Below are positions 14,158 through 19,371 of a DNA stretch of 19,371 bases, one piece after another. Under the pieces are notes generated by a model. It did not search any database, was not told the DNA's origin, and saw nothing but the letters and a program-made list of their open reading frames with translations. The DNA comes from CAADGY01 sp900696665 (GTDB lineage Bacteria > Acidobacteriota > Terriglobia > Bryobacterales > Bryobacteraceae), in assembly GCA_035063885.1 (NCBI GenBank), contig JAPSFM010000103.1, forward strand, positions 1 through 19,371. The letters are read 5' to 3'. Both the position numbers and the translations under genes were made by a program. Every line of letters starts with the position of its first letter. The first letter of the stretch is position 1.

Positions 14158-17100
14158 TCAGAAGGTCAATCGCGCAGAGGCTTGCATCGTACGTGCCGTG
14201 TTCTGATTCGTCCAGGTACCGACAAGGCCGTCGTTTCCAGCGGCATAGTCGTTGCCGGGGGTATTGAACACATTGAAGAAGTCGAACTGAATACGGAACT
14301 GCACACGCTCTTTAATGGGGAAAGCTTTAAAGATAGCTGCGTCGCAGTTCCAAAGATTCGTGCTGCGAATGAACTGATTTCTCCACGGATGCAGCGGACT
14401 TCCGGTATCATTCCCGGTTAAATCAAACCGGTAGGGTGTGCTGGTGTCGCTCAGGTTGAACCAGATGTAGTTGGACCCGTAGTAGCGGTAGTTCGGGTCT
14501 GTGGCAGCACTCCGGCTGTTATAGTCGGCAGGATAGGGGAATAAGGGTTGACCCGCCGGCTTGTAGTTGCTGGGAACACCCATCACGCCATTCGGTCTTC
14601 CATTTGCATCCACGCTGTTGATCTGGTGCGCTGGAATGTATCCGTTCCACAGCAGGTAGCCGGGACGGCAGGTGCCGCTGCGGCAATCTTCGATCGGATA
14701 CTTGTGACCGTAGTACTCGACCTTTTCGCCGGTAGGCCAGATGTCGGTGGGCAGACTGAAGTAGGTACTCCTCCAGCGGCCCATCCCGCTCACCTGCCAG
14801 CCGCCGACGAAGGCATTCAATAGTGAGTTGGCGTTGCCGGCAATGGGCTTGCCTTTGCCGAATGGCAAGTCGGCAATCCAGTTGAAGCGAATCTCGTGCT
14901 TCGGCACCGTGGTGTCGCGAGCATAGAGAAGCAATTTCATACGATCCCGGTGATCCGCCGGCACCGAGCCCGGAAGGAATGAACTCACCGGCGCTACGGA
15001 AGAATCGCTGTACCAGCCATGGCCTGCTGCTTTGACGGCGTTCACGAGCTGATAGAACACCTGGAAGCCTAGACCCTTCGAATAGCGGCGCTGCAACTCG
15101 ACGGTCATACCATTTGAGTTGCCCCATCCATCCCTCCGGTATTCCTGAAGGTTGCCATAGGGCAGCGTTGGGTTCGGGCGTATTGTGGCGCTGGCCCAGG
15201 AATCACTCGGGGGGGAGATCCCCTTTGTGCTCAGCCATACATATTCCGGCATCTGTGCGTTCCAGTCATCGTAGCTGTCCTGGTGTGAGGCGTAATTGCC
15301 GAGGTAAGCGAGACGGAGAACGGTATCCGTCATAATTTCTTTCTCGACGGTGAGGCTCCAGTCATGCACACGGGAACTGGGCTGCTTCGGGTTAAAGTAC
15401 GCCGCCTGGAACGAGTCCTCGCCCACTGTGATGCCGCGAGGATTATCGAAGTTCACCGCGTTGGCGCTGTTCTTACCCGCGATAATGGTAGGAACTCCCA
15501 CCAGCCCCCAATTGCTTAGCCCATCAGGGGACTGAGCTGCCTGCGACAACGCGTAGTTCTGATAGAATCCGGCAAACGGAGCATTCAGCCGCATGCGGTC
15601 GTTCCAGCCGTAGATGGGCACCGGGAAGTAACTGGTGCTGAATCCGCCGCGAATCACAAAGCTCTTGGGGCCGTCAAATGCTCGGTATGCGAAGCCGACG
15701 TGAGGACCAATATCGAACCAATTATTCTTTACCAGATTTTTGGGCAAGCCGGCTTCCTTGGCGGTGATGAATTTTGCTCCGTAGCCTTCCAGAGCCCTGA
15801 CCAGCGACCGCGTGGTCGCGCCCACACGGTATAGCGTCTCCAGATCCTGACCGAGCACGATGGACATGGACTTGGGATCGAAGCTGGAGAAAATGTTGTA
15901 CTTATCCTTCGGGTAGGGGCTGAATTGCCACCTCAGGCCGATGTTCAACATCAGGCGGTTGGTGGCGCGGAAGTTGTCCTGGAAGTATAGGGCATCTTCG
16001 TTTTGCCGCATGTAGTACATGCCCTTGGCGGCGCGAACCTCATAATTGGCGTATCCGAGATACGCTGCCGCGGCGACATGTCCGGTGTTCAGGACCGCAC
16101 GGCGGTTCGTTGCGCTGCTGGCGGCGGGGTCGTAAAGCGCGGTGGTATTCGCCTGGAAGGTGACCGAGCCGGCTGTCCGCTGTTGCTGCGGCATATAGTT
16201 CAACTGATCGTGCCGCAGGTGCACACCGAACTGAAACTCATGCCGGCCGTGGATTTTGGTCGCATTGTTATCCAGGATGAAATAGTTGAAGTACTGCATG
16301 TTCCAGTTCACCGGCTGGAAGTAGTTGCTGCGGCCGGCGCCCACGCCGATGTTATTGATCACCGGGTAACCGGGCTGGCCGTTCGGGTTGGGCAGGCCCA
16401 ACTCTGTCGAATAGCGGCGGCTGGGATCGCCGGAGAAGTTCGTGGTCACCGTTCTGCTGGCGCTAAACATCACCTCGTTGAAGAACGTCGGCGAAAACGT
16501 TCTCGTCCAGTCCACAGACAGGCTCTTGTTGGGATACGTGTTCGTGCGCGAGTTGCCGAATCCATCGAGCGTTGGAACACCGTTGGCGGCAGGGCGCAGC
16601 GTGGTGGCCATGCTGTTGGTGATGCGGCCGTACACCAGGTCGCTATCCGAGAAACGATGATCGAAACGCGCCGACCAGGTGTACTGGTCCTGAATGTTCG
16701 GGTTCGGGGCCGAATAGTTGTTGCCCACCAGCGGATTCACGTTCGGGAGGGTAGGCAGCGGCAGAACGCTATAGATGTACTTCATCAGCGGACTGATCCG
16801 CGAGGGGTCAATGTTGTTCAGTCTGCCGCCATAATTGAACGGCTGCCGCCGGAAGTCCGCATTTGTCGTTAGCGGATCATAGATGGTCATCAGCGTTCCG
16901 GAAGAATCCCGCAAGCCGGAAAAATCTCCGTCGCGCATCGCCTGAGTGGGAACACGATAGTTGGCGAACGCGCCGGCGCGGTACTTGTAGCCTTCGTACG
17001 AGAAGAACCAAAAGCTCCGGTTCTTGCCGTTATAAACCTTCGGAATCCACACCGGGCCGCCCACCGTGCCGCCATACTCGTTGCGATTCAGTTTCGCCGC

Positions 17101-17904
17101 GGTATTGGTGAAGTTGTCCCGGTTCCGCGCAACGCCGTAACCGCTGTTCCGGTTTGTGACAAAGAGCGAGCCGTGAATATCGTTTGTGCCGCTCTTCGTG
17201 GTCATGATAACGCTCGTTTGCCGTGTGAATTTCGCCGAGGAGGAGTTCATCTCCACGTGAACCTCGGCGATGCTGTCCAGGCTGGGCGGCCGGGTAACGC
17301 TTCCGCCGCCGTACAGTTGATCAGTGAGAGCCGCTCCGTCCAGAACTACGTCGTGAGTACCCACCCGCGTGCCGAACGTGCGAAGCGAACCATTGTCGTC
17401 AAACGTCAGCCCCGGTACGGTGTTCATCAAATTCATGATGAAGCGCCCGTTGAGCGGCAACTGCTCGATGCGGGTGCGTTCAAGTGTATGACCCAATGCC
17501 GGCGCGTCCGTTTTCACGATGGGAGTGATGTCCTGCACTGTAATCAAGGTCTGCGTGCCGGAAGGTTTGAATACCACATCGATATTCGCCGAAACTTGTG
17601 TGCTCACGGTGAACGCCGCTTCGAATTTGTCCATCCCGGCGAATTCGGCCTCGATCTTGTAAGGTCCGGGAACTACCGACGGAAACACGTAAATGCCGGC
17701 CTCGTTGCTGGTGGCACGGAGTTCAACACCGGTAGCCGTATTGGTCAGCACCACGGTAACGCCCGGAACCACTGCCCGCGATTGATCTTGAACGGTTCCG
17801 CGAACACTACCTTGGCTGGATTGCGGCCAGGCGGGTAACGCCATCAGCGCCACGCCGAGCAGGACCGCGAGAAAAGAATACAAGGCTGATCGTCTTAACG
17901 TCAC
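14158..17904 (-). CDS. Oar-like TonB-dependent outer-membrane receptor with carboxypeptidase-regulatory-like domain
   Basis: From GTG 17904 the product is 1248 aa. Residues 1-28 are a signal peptide (RR, a long hydrophobic core, PAWPQ). Residues about 33-115 are a CarboxypepD_reg-like beta-sandwich (GSVRGTVQDQSRAVVPGVTV onward), then a TonB plug (QLPLNGRF, VPGLTF and VLDGAAL segments, about 120-235), then a long outer-membrane beta-barrel. The barrel starts with AKFTRQTSVIMTTKSGTN and ends in RLTF; the terminal Phe is the usual outer-membrane insertion signal. Such receptors are abundant in Acidobacteriota and import oligosaccharides or other large substrates using TonB energy; the ligand here is unknown. 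No TonB box was identified with certainty. A GTG at 17931 is in frame, but it falls between the -10 box and the expected transcription start, so GTG 17904, preceded by AAAGGTGG, is preferred. Confidence 0.92.
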   Translation of the reverse strand: MTLRRSALYSFLAVLLGVALMALPAWPQSSQGSVRGTVQDQSRAVVPGVTVVLTNTATGVELRATSNEAGIYVFPSVVPGPYKIEAEFAGMDKFEAAFTVSTQVSANIDVVFKPSGTQTLITVQDITPIVKTDAPALGHTLERTRIEQLPLNGRFIMNLMNTVPGLTFDDNGSLRTFGTRVGTHDVVLDGAALTDQLYGGGSVTRPPSLDSIAEVHVEMNSSSAKFTRQTSVIMTTKSGTNDIHGSLFVTNRNSGYGVARNRDNFTNTAAKLNRNEYGGTVGGPVWIPKVYNGKNRSFWFFSYEGYKYRAGAFANYRVPTQAMRDGDFSGLRDSSGTLMTIYDPLTTNADFRRQPFNYGGRLNNIDPSRISPLMKYIYSVLPLPTLPNVNPLVGNNYSAPNPNIQDQYTWSARFDHRFSDSDLVYGRITNSMATTLRPAANGVPTLDGFGNSRTNTYPNKSLSVDWTRTFSPTFFNEVMFSASRTVTTNFSGDPSRRYSTELGLPNPNGQPGYPVINNIGVGAGRSNYFQPVNWNMQYFNYFILDNNATKIHGRHEFQFGVHLRHDQLNYMPQQQRTAGSVTFQANTTALYDPAASSATNRRAVLNTGHVAAAAYLGYANYEVRAAKGMYYMRQNEDALYFQDNFRATNRLMLNIGLRWQFSPYPKDKYNIFSSFDPKSMSIVLGQDLETLYRVGATTRSLVRALEGYGAKFITAKEAGLPKNLVKNNWFDIGPHVGFAYRAFDGPKSFVIRGGFSTSYFPVPIYGWNDRMRLNAPFAGFYQNYALSQAAQSPDGLSNWGLVGVPTIIAGKNSANAVNFDNPRGITVGEDSFQAAYFNPKQPSSRVHDWSLTVEKEIMTDTVLRLAYLGNYASHQDSYDDWNAQMPEYVWLSTKGISPPSDSWASATIRPNPTLPYGNLQEYRRDGWGNSNGMTVELQRRYSKGLGFQVFYQLVNAVKAAGHGWYSDSSVAPVSSFLPGSVPADHRDRMKLLLYARDTTVPKHEIRFNWIADLPFGKGKPIAGNANSLLNAFVGGWQVSGMGRWRSTYFSLPTDIWPTGEKVEYYGHKYPIEDCRSGTCRPGYLLWNGYIPAHQINSVDANGRPNGVMGVPSNYKPAGQPLFPYPADYNSRSAATDPNYRYYGSNYIWFNLSDTSTPYRFDLTGNDTGSPLHPWRNQFIRSTNLWNCDAAIFKAFPIKERVQFRIQFDFFNVFNTPGNDYAAGNDGLVGTWTNQNTARTMQASARLTF

Positions 17905-17933
17905 AGAAAGACCACCTTTCCCAAAGCACACAA

Positions 17934-17942
17934 ATTATACCA
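17934..17942 (-). promoter_or_regulatory. Extended -10 promoter of the TonB-dependent receptor gene
   Basis: On the minus strand TGG TATAAT occupies 17942-17934: a perfect -10 hexamer (17939-17934) with a TGn extension. The -35 position has no good match, as expected for extended -10 promoters. Transcription should begin near 17927, giving a leader of about 23 bases with AAAGGTGG ending seven bases before GTG 17904. Confidence 0.65.
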
Positions 17943-18213
17943 GATAATGAGGCAAGCTGATCTGAAAATTCACCGAAAAATTAACAATTTTGTCATGTTT
18001 CTTCAAGGGCTGGCCATGACGGGCTGTTGTGTGTACAGCAATCAGCCACTTTTCACCTATCTTCTTGAAAACAAGTAAAGTTCAAACATATGCCTTAGCG
18101 CCAGGCGTTCGTGGCCCGGTACGTTCTACGCAATACCCGAGACCGCCCGAGGGGTGGACCACCAGCAGCTTGATGAACTCGATATACCCACGAGTGTGCT
18201 CTGTTTCCAACAA
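17935..18213 (-). pseudogene. Decayed DUF4440/SnoaL-like (NTF2-fold) gene remnant
   Basis: One minus-strand frame reads through 18213-17935 with a single internal TGA at 18082-18084. Before it come TRGYIEF, a KLLVVHPSGGLGYCVER stretch and TPGAKAYV; after it comes TLLVFKKIGEKWLIAVHT. This order resembles the C-terminal half of DUF4440/SnoaL-like proteins, where a hydrophobic beta-strand with PSGDxAY is followed by a strand of the form VxKKxGxKWLIAxD. No in-frame start exists, because a TAG lies upstream at about 18298-18300. Other minus frames upstream also look protein-like (AEIRKDAYNGG), which suggests frameshifts. I read it as a degraded gene whose end has become the promoter region of the receptor gene. 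Family assignment is by eye only. Confidence 0.35.
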
Positions 18214-18429
18214 GCCTCGATTCGCTTTGCGGCCGCCAGCAAGGGCGTGGGTTGGCCGCCGTTGTAGGCGTCTTTCCGGATTTCGGCGATTTTTCCGCTA
18301 GCCCGCTCACCGGTGGATCGGCTTGTGTGAGGCAGTGCGAAACCACACCCGGCACTGAAGAGCACGAGCGGTTTATCCAATCGGACGACCAGGCTCCGGT
18401 GTGCTAGCCTGTTCAGAATACGGAGGGTT
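18214..18429. other. Rest of the receptor-reductase intergenic region
   Basis: Together with the remnant downstream on the minus strand, this belongs to a gap of about 525 bases between the TonB receptor and the aldo/keto reductase. Short open frames exist on both strands but none has a convincing start plus family match. A weak extended -10 candidate for the reductase, TGC TAGCCT (hexamer 18405-18410), would start RNA near 18417. The rest may be more of the decayed coding sequence. Confidence 0.35.
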
Positions 18430-19299
18430 ATGAACCGGCGCAACTTCCTTCAACAGGCGACAGCCACGGCTGGGGCGGTAGCTCTCAATGCCTTTCCACA
18501 TCACCTCTTTGCCGCCGGCACAAAGAAGTATGCCACGGACCGGGTGAAACTGGGGCCTACGGGAATTCGGGTATCGCGGCTCGCGATGGGCACCGGCACA
18601 AGCGGCAGCGGGGGAAGTTCCAACCAGACGCGCAAACTCGGTCTCCAGGGCATGGCCGACTTGTTCAAATCCGCCTATGACCAGGGTGTCACCTTCTGGG
18701 ATTCGGCCGACCAGTACGGGAGTCATCCGCATCTAAAGCTGGCCTTGAAGAGCGTTCCTCGCGAGAAGGTTGCCATTCTGACCAAAACGCACGCCTCGAC
18801 GGAAAAGGAGATGCACGCCGACCTGGACCGCTTCCGCCGCGAACTCGGAACAGACTATATTGACATTCTCCTCCTGCATTGCATGTTGGACGATAACTGG
18901 CCGGAAGGGAAAAAGGGCGCCATGGCCGTAATCTCCGAAGCGCGGGAGAAGGGCATCGTCAAGACGCATGGCGTATCCTGCCACACGCTGGCGGCGCTGA
19001 AGACAGCCGCCAGGACGCCCTGGGTGCAAGTGGATTTGGCGCGTATCAATCCCGCGGGCGTTGCCATGGACGCGGACCCCGCCACCGTGCTGGCGGTGCT
19101 CGAACAAATGAAGGCCGCGGGCAAAGGCATCATCGGCATGAAGATTCTGGGCGCTGGCAAATTACGCAACCGTGCGGATGAATGCCTTCAGTATGCGCTT
19201 GCCCAGAAGGTGGTGGATTGTTTCACCATCGGCAGCGAGAGCCGTGCGGAGATGGAAGACCTGCTGCGAAAAATTCCCGCGGCCAGCGTTCGGGCCTGA
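18430..19299 (+). CDS. Tat-exported aldo/keto reductase
   Basis: The 289-aa protein is a TIM-barrel aldo/keto reductase, an NAD(P)H-dependent enzyme interconverting carbonyls and alcohols. The N-terminus MNRRNFLQQATATAGAVAL is a twin-arginine signal (Arg3-Arg4, Phe6-Leu7) with likely cleavage near Ala29, so it is probably folded with cofactor before export to the periplasm. The barrel begins with VKLGPTGIRVSRLAMGTG. The catalytic tetrad is visible: Asp91 and Tyr96 in FWDSADQYG, Lys119 in LTKTH and His150 in ILLLHC. Near the C-terminus, TIGSESRAEMEDLL matches the usual cofactor-binding end. The ATG is preceded by GGAGGG at 18422-18427. The physiological substrate is unknown. It is divergent from the TonB receptor, so a shared substrate is possible but unproven. 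Confidence 0.9.
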   Translation: MNRRNFLQQATATAGAVALNAFPHHLFAAGTKKYATDRVKLGPTGIRVSRLAMGTGTSGSGGSSNQTRKLGLQGMADLFKSAYDQGVTFWDSADQYGSHPHLKLALKSVPREKVAILTKTHASTEKEMHADLDRFRRELGTDYIDILLLHCMLDDNWPEGKKGAMAVISEAREKGIVKTHGVSCHTLAALKTAARTPWVQVDLARINPAGVAMDADPATVLAVLEQMKAAGKGIIGMKILGAGKLRNRADECLQYALAQKVVDCFTIGSESRAEMEDLLRKIPAASVRA

Positions 19300-19320
19300 T
19301 GGCCGGGCGAGGACCTGACA

Positions 19321-19362
19321 CAACAATTCGGCAACAATTTTGACACACAATTACACACAATT
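19321..19362. repeat. AT-rich tandem CAATT repeats at the right edge
   Basis: Two copies of CAACAATT (19321-19328, 19332-19339) are followed by two adjacent copies of ACACACAATT (19343-19352, 19353-19362). The CAATT cores start at 19324, 19335, 19348 and 19358, spaced 11, 13 and 10 bases, close to one helical turn. The block begins 21 bases after the reductase stop and may belong to the promoter or operator of the next gene beyond the window. Confidence 0.5.
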
Positions 19363-19371
19363 TTGGCCGCT

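Noticed and set aside
16003..16872. 289-codon plus-strand frame antisense to the TonB receptor
   Set aside because: It is Arg/His/Val-rich shadow sequence opposite the beta-barrel, with no ribosome site or family.
18029..18301. 90-codon plus-strand frame upstream of the aldo/keto reductase
   Set aside because: No domain, poor composition, and it lies opposite the NTF2-like remnant, which reads better.

Overview
The window reads as chromosomal DNA of a free-living, GC-rich Gram-negative bacterium, most likely an Acidobacteriota member of the Bryobacterales/Solibacter type. This rests on the very large TonB-dependent receptor with an N-terminal carboxypeptidase-regulatory-like domain and a terminal Phe, the Tat-exported aldo/keto reductase, the secreted S9 peptidase, and a four-base-overlapping rpiB-glyA pair. 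The lineage is inferred from gene style; no rRNA or other marker is present. No phage, IS element, CRISPR array, tRNA or obvious genomic island is visible. Most of the window is housekeeping sequence.

Layout. Positions 1-281 hold no recognisable gene, only a perfect hairpin. On the minus strand gyrA (TTG start, strong ribosome site) is followed by larE, an ATP-dependent sulfur transferase for nickel-pincer cofactor synthesis, with no larA/B/C partner in the window. On the plus strand come an HDOD signalling protein with a decayed HD-GYP-like front half, a secreted S9 prolyl-oligopeptidase-type peptidase, a small one-helix membrane protein and a soluble HD-domain phosphohydrolase. The phosphohydrolase overlaps tail to tail with a class-V aminotransferase-fold enzyme that is translationally coupled to proS on the minus strand.

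proS is divergent from rpiB-glyA across a short spacer. The spacer holds a perfect 24-bp palindrome that places an extended -10 promoter (TGnTAGAAT) on each strand. A GT4 glycosyltransferase follows glyA behind a terminator-like hairpin, and a strong shared hairpin separates it from the minus-strand TonB-dependent receptor. The receptor has an excellent extended -10 promoter (TGGTATAAT), which fixes its true start at GTG 17904. Upstream of it lies a decayed stretch that reads like the C-terminal half of a DUF4440/SnoaL-type (NTF2-fold) protein interrupted by one stop. The window ends with the Tat-signal aldo/keto reductase and an AT-rich tail with repeated CAATT motifs.

How they work together. 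Three groups look co-expressed: gyrA-larE, proS-aminotransferase, and rpiB-glyA (possibly with the glycosyltransferase). The last pair links pentose phosphate isomerisation to serine/glycine and one-carbon metabolism. I did not find a clear new multi-gene system. The most interesting items are the symmetric divergent promoter, the pseudo-HD-GYP/HDOD fusion, the NTF2-like remnant and the possible leaderless starts.
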